Assembly: GCA_013399855.1 (NCBI GenBank)
Contig: VXAY01006251.1
Span: forward strand, 460,764-524,763
Length of the DNA: 64,000 nt
DNA from: Oxyruncus cristatus
Lineage: Eukaryota; Chordata; Aves; Passeriformes; Cotingidae
Direction of reading: 5' to 3'
Shown: positions 14,481 to 25,713 of the stretch, one piece after another
Position numbering within the stretch: the first letter of the stretch is position 1
Layout of the letters: each line of letters starts with the position of its first letter
Notes under the pieces: model-generated
What the model saw: the letters and a program-made list of their open reading frames with translations, nothing else
Database searches by the model: none
Told to the model about the DNA's origin: nothing
Position numbers and translations under genes: made by a program

Positions 14481-15566
14481 AGGCGGGGCTGCAGAAAAAA
14501 AAGCAACACAGTACAGCAAAGTTGGTGTAACCAAGCTGTAAGCGAGTCAAAAATTCCGATTCTCACTGGGTAGTAATTGGTTCTGCTGTCGCTAAACCTG
14601 CCTGCTGGGTCTACTGTTTTGGTTTTTCTTCCCTCTTTTCCCCCATTTGCCCCACACTTGGCTTTTTTTAAACTTCAAAACTGCAGCAACTAGCTGACAC
14701 ATTTTCTGTTTCCACTCCTCCAGCCACACTTTGCAGACCAAGTGAGACACGCTGCCTTGTGACAGTGCTGCTGGCTGCAGCAGTAGTGGCTAGGACCAGG
14801 AGGAGCGAGTGCCAACAGGTCAATAAAGTTACTCTCAGGTGGATGTTCTGTGCATGACTTGAACCTTTGCATTTAGAAAGCAACAACTCACCCGTAAGGC
14901 GCTTTTTTTTTTTCTTTAAATTTTGTTTTATTTTATTTTTATTTTAGGGCCACCAGGGCTGAAATTTTCAAAGCTTCCCTATGGGTGTTGCTCATCTGAA
15001 ACTCAGACCCTTGGATGTCAAAGGCCTAAACGCACTTGGGTCTCTCCCTCTCTGAGCTGTACATCCACAACAGTAATCTGAAACTGTGTGTCTGTATCCA
15101 GGTCAGGGAGACGGCAAAAGAGCTCATTTGCCTGACTCACTAACTTCCTTGCCAAGACAGCATGAAATTTTAATGACACTGCAAAGTAGCTGATCCACAG
15201 CCTCCTAAATGTCACTGCTCCAAAGATTTTATATGCAGGAAGAACCCTGAATAATCGACCTGCTTTTGGGATGCAGGATTATTTATTTATTTATTCATTT
15301 ATTCATTCATTTATGGTGGTGGCTTAGGAAAAATATATTGAGTGAGTTGGAGAAAGCAAAGTCTCTACAAAATCTTGCGTAGGACAAGACCACCCACCAG
15401 CTCTAAAAATCTAGGACAAACCATGGGAAAGTGATGCGTGGTTGTATTCGCAATCTCAGACATTTTCCCTGTCAAGACAGAGCATTTCCCAAGACCAAGG
15501 TCATCCAGCCAGGTACAACCATGTGAGGAGTGGAGCAGGCTGATGGCTCAGTGAGAACAGAGTCAT
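14481..15566. other. Intergenic DNA with ATTT/ATTC microsatellite
   Basis: No gene was recognised. The stretch holds T-rich sequence near 14905-14945 and an interrupted tetranucleotide tract of ATTT and ATTC units at 15279-15313. Confidence 0.55.
15279..15313. repeat. (ATTT)n/(ATTC)n microsatellite
   Basis: About 35 bases of ATTT units are interspersed with ATTC units, an interrupted simple tetranucleotide repeat. Confidence 0.8.
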
Positions 15567-15695
15567 GTCCCATGCCAGGCTGGATGGGGCTTTGAGCAAC
15601 CTGGTCTAGTAAGAGATGTCCCAGCCCATGGAAGGGGGGTTACACTAGACGATCTTTAAGGTCTCTTCCAACCCAAACTATTCTATGATTCTGTG
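15567..15695 (+). mobile_element. CR1 LINE, 3'-end fragment
   Basis: The segment carries GGCTGGATGGGGCTTTGAGC, AACCTGGTCTAGTAAGAG, AGATGTCCCAGCCCATGG and GGTCTCTTCCAACCCAAAC, and ends in ATTCTATGATTCTGTG. This is the standard avian CR1 3' untranslated end in sense orientation. Only about 130 bases of the element are present. I expect no coding capacity. Confidence 0.92.
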
Positions 15696-17929
15696 CCTTG
15701 AGGATGACATTCTGCAGGACCAGAACTTGTAGAGTCAGCCTGGGCCATTCCTGAATTCCTATGGTTTGAGAGGTTCAGACAAAAAAATCACCTATCAGTT
15801 AGAGGCTTCGAAGCCCCATGTTACAAGTTGAGTCTTGCTTTAACACTCAGTGGGGCCCAGACTGGGTTGCTTTATTATTCAAACACACTACATCTTAGTC
15901 ATATTATTTTTTTCAACATGGAAACAGCTACATTCCTTCTACGAGCAAAGAGGTTGGATGTGCAGCCTGCACAGTCAAGGCATGTCTGAATTTGCCTCTT
16001 TTAAATTCTTTGATAACTTTCTCTATCCCTGGGTAACTCGAATACTTTTACAATGAGTGACTCAAGAATAAAAAACCAAAATCCTAACTGCGTAAGATTT
16101 GAAAGGTTCTCTTCAAAACATTGCATTGTGACGGCTTTTCTGTGCCACCTCTGAGTTCTCTGTGTGGAAGCGTGTGAGATCCCTTCAGTCATGCAAGGAC
16201 AAGAAGATCTCAACATGGCTATTTAAAGGTATTTATTTGAGGCCATTTAATAAACAGCCAAGAAAAAAAAAAAAAATTGAAAGCAGCTTGATATCAGCAG
16301 CAGGTAGGTAGCCCTGTCGAGCTGCTCCTGGCCCACTCTGAGGTTTCCTCACAGGTGGCTTCCCAGGCACAGTTGTGCTCTTCCACGTGTGGGAATCCAG
16401 GCTCTGTCTTTCAAGACAAATGGAAGCAAATACACGTCCACAAGGAGAAAAGGTACCTACATCTGTGAGGGGCTGCAGTGGTTATCCATGAGCAGTAAAG
16501 AAGTAAAGTAGAAAAGCAGTAAAGAGGCAAAACTTTCGCTTTTAAGAAGTAAAAATTAGAATTGTTACTTTTAAGCATTAAGGGTTATCTTTCCTGCCCA
16601 AAGCAGGGCTGCATTCAGACCGTCTCTCATGTAGCCTTTTGGGCCTGAAGTTGTGACCCTGGTGAGGCGGCCGGGTGGTGACAGCCCTGGCTGTAGCTGT
16701 TAGGATTTTGCACCTCTACCTCACTTTCCAACCATCCAGGACATCCTGCCTGGGGACAGACGAGTAGGCAGGCAGACATACAGGCAAACCAGTTCCCCTC
16801 TGACACATGCCTTCCCAGTGACTTACTCCATTTCCCAGACAGAGAATCAGAGAAGACCTAGAAAATTTCTTTTGCACTTTTGATGCTCAGAAAAAACCCA
16901 ACCACAAACCGGTTTTGATCTGTGCAAGGGAGAGTTCTCAGCATGGTCTCAGGAAATTCTCTGAGAAAGTGGGAAGACATTATGGGGCCACCAGCCCCAG
17001 TGACAGAGGGAAACCCCACAAAGCTCCAGGCCATCACAAGATGCTCTCCTCTCTCCTGGGGGGAGCTGCTGTGTTCTCTTCCTTAAAGCCTTGTAGTAGC
17101 TCTCCCAGCCCGTTCCAGGCTCTTCAGCCATAAGCAAGGACATTTCCTCCACCTAGATGAGTCCTGGGTGGACTTGGCCATCCTGTAGTGGGATGGGAGC
17201 TGGGAAACAGGAGCTGGGACTGTGCTGCTGGGCACTGCACTGCCCTGCCATGTCCTGCAGCAGCTCCCAAAGTGGGAGGCTGTCTGGCTCATGCTGTTTC
17301 TTGCTTTCTCAAATGCACACGCACTTTCAGCTACCGTCTCTTACTCTATTCCTTTCCTCCTTCTGGAAAGGCACTCCCACCACAACGGCTTGTCTCACAA
17401 GCACCTTCCCTCAACCCACATACTGTAGATGATCTTTCATTTTTCATTGCTGTAAGAGCGATGTGATCCACGAGCAGTTTCGCTTGGTGTTCACATGAAT
17501 ATCAACATGAAGATCAGAAAAACTCATCTTGAAACACCCTAAAACTAAAGATTTTTTCATGAGCATTAAGGTCTTTCATGTTTTCATCCAGCTAGAGCTG
17601 ACACAAAATAACAGACTGATCACAAAAGAAGATTTGTATTTGACTGATATTCTGGTGAACCAAAGCAAAGCAGAACAACAATAAGCTCTACATGGCCAGC
17701 ACAACAGGTATGAGGCAAAGAGATTTGCTTTAGCTTGTCTCCTGTCCTTGAGGAAAAGGGGTAACACCAGAAACAGCAAAAAAATACTGTCACATGTAGG
17801 TTCCCCACATTCTTAGAGGGGGCCACATAGGGCTGGTTAGACCAGCAACACTAAACCCAGTGCCAAGAAAGAGTGTGTCACGCAACTCCACACACAGACC
17901 GCAGCTTGGCAGGACCGAATGAGAAAAAA
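15696..17929. other. Intergenic DNA, no gene recognised
   Basis: No protein-like frame or recognisable repeat was seen. Short A tracts and a few AAGTAAAG-type repeats occur near 16490-16560. Confidence 0.5.
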
Positions 17930-19250
17930 TGAGAATTTGTGGTCATTTATAAGCATGCTAGAAGGGTTGGTAACAAGTGAGAGGAACAGAAAGTTATGTT
18001 ACTCGTGAAGGAATTTGACTCAGCTGATGTCACGGAAGCCTGGTGACGCGACTTTCCTGATTACTGAAGTAAAACCGTTGATTAGGAAGGGCAGACTGAG
18101 GGCAGTTCTGTATAGCACCACTATGGACTTGGGAGCTGAAAAGTCAGACTTACAAGATGCTCAGCAGAAGAGGAAGAATATCTGCAGAATGATCAGAGCA
18201 TCAAATAACGCCAGAAAGTGAAAAATCAGGATGAGTTGTTCCCTAAACCCCATTATTCATTAAACCCTCACCCAATCTGTGGAAAGAAGAGTTCTGTACG
18301 CACGGAGGATTTCAAGTGGGACACATGAGCTAGAGATGTAAGCAGTCAAGAAAAATAGCATTTTGGTGCTGCAGGTGAATTTTCTAACCCATGAGGTATG
18401 CACCTCTGGTGAGATCATTCTTTACTACATACCACGTTGAACCAAGTGCTGGGTAGAGAGTTTGTTGATCTCTGAATACCAGGCATCATGATTGTGACCT
18501 GATTATTTGTCTGCCCTAAACACTTAGCATTGAAAAGGTAAATTCTCTAATTCAAAGGAAAATTACTATTAGGTTCACTGGTAGAAAGAATGTGGGTAGA
18601 AAAATCTGAATGAAAGGTCAGGCCTTTGATAAGGGTTTATCAGATGGTCAAAGAGTCGGGATTTCCAAGTCAAGAGTGCAAACAGATCATGCAAAAAATC
18701 TCATCCTGGTTCAGTGACAAAGTGAAGGAATCAATGTGAAACAGAAAAGTGATCTATCACAGCTGTAAAAGTGGGAAACAGTTGCCAGTTAATATAAAAC
18801 AGAAATAACCAAGAGGGAGAAATTAGTAAGGGAAATTAGAATTCTCTGGAAACATCTCAGAACAGAGGAAACAATCTACTCAGGACAAAAGTAGCTTAAC
18901 AATAGTGCAAGAATGTCACTAGAGAGAGGTAGTAAAATTAATAGTAATGTAAAAAAGGAGAGTACTTAATAGATACTTGTCTGCATTCTGAAAGAAGTCA
19001 GACTGTGTACATGTGTAACATGGGGTTGCTAATTGACATTTTTGCTCAGTAATATCAAGAGGCTCATAAACAAGGTTTAATAGGGAAAAGATATTTAAGA
19101 TGAGGACTATGGCTAATCAACATTCCTGAAAGAGATGGCATGATCTCTCTCTCACTTCCATTTGAAGAAGGGCTCACAGTGTGTCAATACTCCAAGAAGG
19201 TAGGGAGGATGAACTGGACAAGTACAGACAAATAGAAGAGACAGATGCAA
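17930..19250 (+). mobile_element. Possible ancient LINE (CR1-like) internal relic
   Basis: This A-rich, G-moderate stretch has the composition and word pattern of the sense strand of a CR1-type second ORF between the endonuclease and reverse transcriptase. Examples are a segment near 18085-18130 reading GGGCAGACTGAGGGCAG then CACCACTATGGACTTGGGAG, and AATGTCACTAGAGAGAGG near 18910. All frames are broken. I recognise it by resemblance only and give it low confidence; it may simply be unique A-rich DNA. Confidence 0.3.
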
Positions 19251-20484
19251 ACAGCTCTGAACCAAGGGTGAGAGTGTAGTAAATGATGATTGGCATCCTT
19301 CAAAGAACAACAAGAATTATTTTCCAAACTGAGTTCCAGCTTTGATTAGTCCAGACGAGACATGACAGATGCAGGGGTTTCCAAGGCATCAGATGCTGTA
19401 CCAGGGAACAAGGCTGTGTCCTGTAAAACACTAGAAGTGATCCCATAACTGATATGAGAGCTGGAGAAGTGAGAGATTTTGAATACCAATGAATGACCAC
19501 AGCATGGGCTCCCAGCACAGCCCTGTGAGAAAAGGAAGTAAGTCAATCATGAGCATGTGTATACGGTGTTACACACAGGCAGAGATGCAGCGAAACGATT
19601 TTACCTTTTCGTGTTTGTGCACAGCACTGGAAAGATCCCTGCTGAAACAGTCCCTGACATGCAGACGTGTGGGGTCACGGAGCAGCTTTGGGCAGAGGAC
19701 ACTGTGTGCTGCCCCCAGAACACTGCTTCTCCCCAGGGGCCGCTTTTAGCCACTGCTGCAGATGGGACCTTGAACTGTGCAAACCTTTGGTTACACAGTA
19801 AAGCCACTCTTACTGTCTTCTGTTGTCTGCATGTCTGTCTTTCCAAGTGTACACTCTTCAAAAGAATCTGAATAGAGGAAACCATGAACTAACCACATGC
19901 AACAGCGACCTGCAAAGACCAGAGCAAACCCCATCCTCTGCAAGGTTCAGGACTCGCTCTGTTCTTTGGTCTTTCATTTGCTTTATCCATCACATTAGAT
20001 CCCTTCTCGGTCTACTGTGACCGTGTGTAGGCTGATTGCACAAATATTTTCACAAAATACCACTTTTTTCTTGAGTTCCTAACTATCACCACTGCCTCCT
20101 GGCTGTGCCAGCACAGGTCTGGCCTTGAGCATGACCTTTGGCATGGGCAGCAGGCATGTTTCAGACCCAGCTGCCAGGATTGTTTTTCAGTTCAATCCAC
20201 TACAGTTGTCTGTCAAAAGACAAAAATAGCCTCAGCAGCAGGGACTGGGACTTCCTTCTGAGAGCCGAGTTCCCCAGTCACTGGGTCAGTTCCCCAATTG
20301 CTTTCCTTATGAAACACAGATGTAATTTTCCATATACTTGGCCTGCTTTTGGTGGGAGAGGTACAGGCCTCACCCTCTTCCACCCCTCCTCTCTTCATTA
20401 TGTCTTCTCTCCAGAGCAAATCCTCAGAGGGACTCACAGGCACAGACTGATACCCACCACTGGCTGGGGAGTCACATGTATGTA
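19251..20484. other. Intergenic DNA, no gene recognised
   Basis: Several overlapping open frames lie near 19490-19885 on both strands, but they share no residue pattern with a family I know. I saw no RNA gene or repeat end. Confidence 0.5.
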
Positions 20485-20795
20485 TTTATTCAGGTATTTG
20501 CTGGACATTTTGTCCAGAATGATCTTGTGAAAGACAGCGTCAAAAGCTTTACTGAAATCCAAAAAGATTACATCAACTGGCTTTCCTTGGATTATTAATC
20601 AAGGATTATTATTATGAGTGATTACCTTACCATAAAAGGAAACTAAACTTTTCAAGCAGGACTTTCCCCTCATGAACCTGTGCTGGCTGTGACCAATGAC
20701 TGTCCTGTCTTCCAGGTGTTTTTCAGTAACTCCCAGATCATTCTCCATAATTTTACCAGGCACAGAAGTGAGACTGCCGAGTTGCTTTACTGCTC
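20485..20795 (-). mobile_element. CR1 LINE reverse-transcriptase fragment (antisense, decayed)
   Basis: Translating the minus strand around 20590-20510 gives VIFLDFSKAFDAVFHKIILD, the conserved LINE RT block (FLDFSKAFD, with the first catalytic Asp region of the palm). Further upstream in the element, around 20790-20740, the minus strand gives LTSVPGKIMEN, the block that precedes it in CR1 pol. The intervening sequence is frameshifted and carries stops. It is a short internal piece with no 3' terminus. Confidence 0.82.
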
Positions 20796-21031
20796 AGCAC
20801 TGGCACGTAGGAAGACTCAGCTGTAGGTATCTAGGGACATCGATGATAAAAAACGTGATTTCTGAGGGGAGGAAACAGATTGTGGGTTAGATGTCGGCTA
20901 GAAAGAGGGAGTTCATGTCAAGTGTCTACTAAGAATGGCTCCCGAGAGTTATGCCTTTCTTTGTCCCTTGAATTTATATGGAAGAAAATACCAGAAACTG
21001 CAGACTGCTTTACTTCAGGTGGGAAGGTTAA

Positions 21032-21079
21032 AACAGGTGTGCTCCTCATGTATTAAACAGGTGTATTCCTTTTGTATAA
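21032..21079. repeat. Two-copy 24-bp imperfect tandem repeat
   Basis: Two adjacent 24-base units both begin AACAGGTGT and differ at a handful of positions. This looks like a local slippage duplication. Confidence 0.6.
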
Positions 21080-22194
21080 ACAAAGCCCTGGCTTCTGCTG
21101 GGTCCAGCCTGGAAGAAAGGAGGCAGTTCTCAGCAGTGCTCTTTGATAACCGGGGCAAAATACCATTGGAAGTGACCAAGCACATCAGGGGACTGGTGGG
21201 GTCTCCACTGCCTGCACGGCTGCTCATCTCTGCAGTGGGGGCTTTAACCCAGGACCATTCAGACTCAACAGAGAGCCCAGACCCAGCAGCCACACACACC
21301 AACACTGGCAGACATCTCCCGGGTCACAGACATGGCCCACTTCTGCACACACTGGAAATCTAAGGGAGGTTTTGTGAGAAGGGGATTGTTTGGGCTGGTT
21401 TTTCTTTTGAACCCTCTAATAACACTACTCATGCCTAGTTGTGCACACTCTTTAAAGAGCTGGGATTCCCCCTTCTGAGAGAAGCTACACAGCAGTCACA
21501 CTTTCTTTAATCTCCACCAAACTATTATTTCAACATACCACCCACACAGCCAGATGAAAAGCACTGGTAAAAGGGAATTGTTGTTGTTTTGTTTTTTCCT
21601 TCTCAGAAGAAAACCAAAGCTTAGAAGAAAAGCTCAGAGTCCGGCTTTGTATGTACTAACTCCTCCTTCCCATCTGGAATTTCCCATTAGTTATACCATA
21701 AACAAATGCCATTCAAATATGCTAAAATAAAGTGAACTGAAATTCAGTAGCAGACATAGAGTTAGGGACTACTTCTAATCTGGTGGTTACAAAGAAAGAC
21801 CAAGAGATGATAGAATCTGATTTTTCATTTTAAACTATTTTAAATTTCTTATTCAATGAAGTAATAATTCACTTCATAAATTAAGTTGTATTTGAATACA
21901 GCTTTTAATTTGATTTTGTGATTGAGCTTGATAAGGTTTTTAACTATCAGAGGTTGGTCCTCTTCATTCCCAAATAGTGGATTAGACTTTGAAGAGCAAA
22001 TACCAGCATGCTGTTACCATTTTTCAAAAGGATTTAGGCATTATAACTGATTATTTACTGTTTTGTTGTCCTACCACTGATGCTTCTACTAAGACACCCT
22101 CTAACAGGGAGATGAATGATGGTGTCCTAACAGAAAATGCTATTTCTAGGAGTAGGTGCACAAATCTTAGATTACCATAATGGGCTCATAATTT

Positions 22195-22250
22195 AAAAAA
22201 AAAAAAAAAAACAAAAACAACAAAAAAAAAACAACAAAACAAAAGAAAAC
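22195..22250. repeat. A-rich low-complexity tract (A/AAC/AAAC)
   Basis: About 56 bases are almost entirely A, with regularly spaced single C and one G. It could be a decayed poly(A) or simple expansion. No retrocopy was identified immediately upstream of it. Confidence 0.8.
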
Positions 22251-22499
22251 ACTATTCTGCCCCTCTGCAACAATAACAGAAGACAACAGAAGATGACCTT
22301 TTTATGTATAGTACAGCAGCTTACATTCTCTCCTCCTGTTTTTCTGCCTCTGGATGGTTAAGAAGCTTTTTAGGGAAGGAGGTGTGGTGTTGCCTGTGTC
22401 CATTTTATTAATTATTTTTTTAGGTAAAATTTCAAAGCAACAAAATTAGCTGATATGTCCCTGGTGGTCATTACAACAGCCAGCAGACAGAAGGAGAAT

Positions 22500-23162
22500 G
22501 GATTAAGAGAAGACCTGCCAAAAAGGACTTGGGGGTTGCTAAAGCCAACCATGTGCTGGGCTGCACCAAAAGCAGAATAGCCAGCAGGTCAAGGGAAGTG
22601 ATTCTGCCCCTCTGCTCTGCTCTTGCAAGACTCCACCTGGACCACTGCTGGACATCCAGCCGGACATCCATCTCTGGGTGTCCCAGCATCAGAAGGACGT
22701 GGACCAGCTGGAGCAAGTCCAGAGGTGGTCATGAAGATGTTCAGGATGCTGGAGCACCTGAAGACAGACTTGAGAGAGCTGGAGATGTTCAGCCTGAAGA
22801 AAAGAAGGCTCCAGGGAGATGTTAGAGCACGTTCCAGTACCTAATGGGGATACAAGAGAACTGGAGAAGGAGTTTTGACGAGGGCATGGAGAGATAGGAC
22901 AAGGGATAATGGCTTTAGACTGACAGAGGGCAGTTTTAGATTAGATATTGAGAAGAAATTCTTCCCTATGAGGGTGGTGACGCACTGGCACAGGTTGTGT
23001 GTGACAACAGAGCAGTTGTGGACACCTTATCCCTGGAAGTGTTCGAGGCTTGGGGCTTGGAGCAACTTTGTCTAGTGAGAGATGTCCCTGCCCAAGGCAG
23101 GGAGGTTGGAACCAGATGATCTTAAAGGTCCCTTTCAACCCAAACCATTCTATGATTCTACA
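22500..23162 (+). mobile_element. CR1 LINE, ~660-bp 3' fragment
   Basis: This is the longest CR1 piece in the window, in sense orientation. It includes the pol C-terminal region (AAGAAAAGAAGGCTCCAGGG, GGACAAGGGATAATGGCTTT, TTAGATATTGAGAAGAAATT) and continues through GATGATCTTAAAGGTCCC into the terminal CCATTCTATGATTCTA. Frames covering it are broken by stops and small indels, so it is inactive. It is 5' truncated. Confidence 0.95.
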
Positions 23163-25561
23163 ATATTATAAATTGTACTGCCAAGTGCTAATAGGAACAG
23201 CCACTGCAAGCCTGTTGCTGTTCTTTACCAAAGTGACCCAGATTTGACTCCATAGCTCCAGCCCAGTAATAAGACTCCAAATCATAAAGCATTTTAAGCA
23301 CAAGCTTCACTTCTCAAGGCAGGTGAGCCAACATAACATTGCTGCCAACCACCTTTGTACCACCTCTGACATTTATGGGAGCTTTGGTTGGGCCAGTTCT
23401 TCTGACTTAATGGCAGAAACCCATCCTATAATTTATTTTTCAAGGGGAGCTGGACCTTCCCTTTTTGATAAAAGTGCATGGTGGTGCTCCGACAGTTATT
23501 TACATGCTGCGTAAAAAACTGCAGCTTGCAGCATTTTAGTAGCAAGTTTTATGCTACTTTTGTGCAGCGTCTGTAAGAAAGGGGGTCTGGTCCATACAGC
23601 AGCATGTCCACTGCAGTGGCACAAATAAAAACTATTGCAAACTGGGCTCAATAGGAATGGCAGGCCTGGGTGACTCTTTTGAGGGTTCTGTTGGGGCTCT
23701 GGCTGAGAGTACAAGCAGCTGTTTTCAACAAAGAAAAATGTATGAAACATGAATTGCCTGAGGTGGGTAACAGGAGGCTGATGACCAACACTTCTGCCAT
23801 GGCAGCTGCTTTCCTGGTCTTTAAAGAAGTCCTGAGCAAAGGGACTGCCTGGCTGTGCAATGTCAGGCTTCTCCAGGGCACCTAAAACCATGTGTAGGAT
23901 ACCAGTGGCTGCTCCTGCAGTTACCTGCAGATACTCATGTTCAGCTCTCTGGGAAAAAAATAAGCTTTTTTGTCACTGCCCAGAGCCCTCACTGACATGT
24001 AGGCATCTCAAGCATCTTGAAATCAAGCAGAGCAAAGACACTGCTTGTGCTCTGGACCATCTTCTATCTCCTTTTCTCCTTACAGCATTTTCTTCCTGTT
24101 CCTGAAAGTGCCAGGATGTCATGATGGGACAAGGAAGGGCTATTGCAGAACAATGGAAGTCAGATTTTATGGGTGTTCTTTTGTTAGTGGTTTTTTTTTT
24201 TTGTTACTTTGGAGCCTAACAAGACATGTTTTATTTCCACCCATATATCTGCTGTATGTATTCCACAAGCTGGAGCTCCAGGATGAGCCTGGACTGCAAC
24301 CCACCTCTCTCATACCAGTGATCCTGTTTGCCAGGGACCTGAGTGTTATGTTGGCACCACACAGAATGACACTTTTGCTCAGTCAGGTCAGTCTTGATAT
24401 TTAGTCCTGTAGAATTATGGGAATTTCATGCATGTTCATTACACGTAGGTATCTAGGGGTTTGGAGGTTGGTTTGTTTTTTTTTTAATTTGTAATAATAC
24501 CTGGGTCTCATGAGGTACCTTTTTGCCACTTCATCTCAAAATATCTTCAAAGGAGGTAGATATCACAGCTGTCTTTTAAACAGAGAAAACAAGAACTCAG
24601 AAAGAGATGAAATTAATTAAAAGAGACCACAAGATCAGCCCAGAACTGAGTTATCTGTTTCCTTCCCATTATTTGACAGCACACTCCACCAAAGGTGGTG
24701 GAGAATTATAAAATATTTGCATTTCTTAAAATGTTGAGGGCTGCGAGTCTGCCTGCACTGAAATTTCATGCAAAAACATCCCACATCTGGGTAACCTGGA
24801 GTACACAGAGCTTTGTGGTGTCAAGGTCCACCTGCTTCCACTCTGCAAACTCACTCTAGAAAAGCCACCACAGGTATCACTCTCACACACCACAGACTGC
24901 AGGGCAGACAGACTTCCCATCCTCAGTTTCACATGTCAAAATGTGTCTGTACCACCCCAGCACCAGGTGAAGCTGCACCATCTGTCTTCCCATGAGTAGC
25001 TCCATTTATCAAATGATTGAAGCTGCTAGTGTCAGGAGAAAAGGTGAAGAATCTTTCCAATTAATATGATTGCTTCTCAAATGCATCTTCAAAAATACAT
25101 TCCCAGGCTGTAATTTAATTGTTTAAGTGAATGGAAACTGCTGAACACAAACAAAAGTTCCGGATGTCTATACAAAGACCAACATGTATAGGAAGATATT
25201 TTTATACTGAAAAAATTGTGCTAGAGATCAAAAGTCAGCATTTTCAAGGGTGATTTCCAGTAGATTTTTCTGTTGGCTGTTCCCTCATCATGACAGAGTA
25301 AGAGGATCTGAAAAACTGGTGGGGAAGGAGGGGAAGAAGCTTGGAATTTTTTTCCTTGGGTTTATACATACCTAGAAATCTCAAGACAGGCCATACTTCC
25401 TTTTTCAGACTGTACCAGGGAATTTATCTGAGAAAAGGCAAAGGAAATATCTCAAGATTTGTGCTGCACTAAATCTTTCACTTTAATTGAAGGCTGAACA
25501 TCATACCTTCATCAGGCACTTTTCTTTCTCCAAAGCATTAAGTTGCTTATAACAATACATT
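23163..25561. other. Intergenic DNA, no gene recognised
   Basis: A 131-codon minus-strand frame at 23496-23891 overlaps several others and has no recognisable family. T-rich tracts occur near 24190 and 24475. Confidence 0.5.
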
Positions 25562-25595
25562 TTTTTTGAACACTTTGCTGAAAGTGTTCAAAAAA
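25562..25595. repeat. Perfect 15-bp inverted repeat with 4-nt loop
   Basis: The left arm TTTTTTGAACACTTT (25562-25576) and right arm AAAGTGTTCAAAAAA (25581-25595) are exact reverse complements, separated by GCTG. The right arm coincides with the start of the 5'-truncated CR1 copy that follows. The hairpin therefore spans the 5' junction of that insertion. Confidence 0.9.
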
Positions 25596-25713
25596 TATGT
25601 TAATTGTGGCACTTGGGTCCATAGTTTAGTGGTGGCCTTGGCAGTGCTGTATTAGTGGTTGGACTCGATGATGTTAGCAGTCTTTTCCAACCCAAATGAT
25701 TCTATTCTACGCT
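25581..25713 (+). mobile_element. CR1 LINE, 3'-end fragment
   Basis: A sense CR1 terminus: GTGTTCAAAAAATATG, TGTGGCACTTGGGTCC, GGTTGGACTCGATGATG, then TCTTTTCCAACCCAAATG and a degenerate ATTCTATTCTACG end. It is 5' truncated to about 130 bases. Its 5' edge lies inside the hairpin at 25562-25595. Confidence 0.9.

Larger units (their letters stand above)
20796..22499. other. Intergenic DNA with A-rich tract
   Basis: No gene was recognised. The stretch holds a two-copy 24-base imperfect tandem repeat at 21032-21079 and a long A/C-rich simple tract at 22195-22250. Confidence 0.5.
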
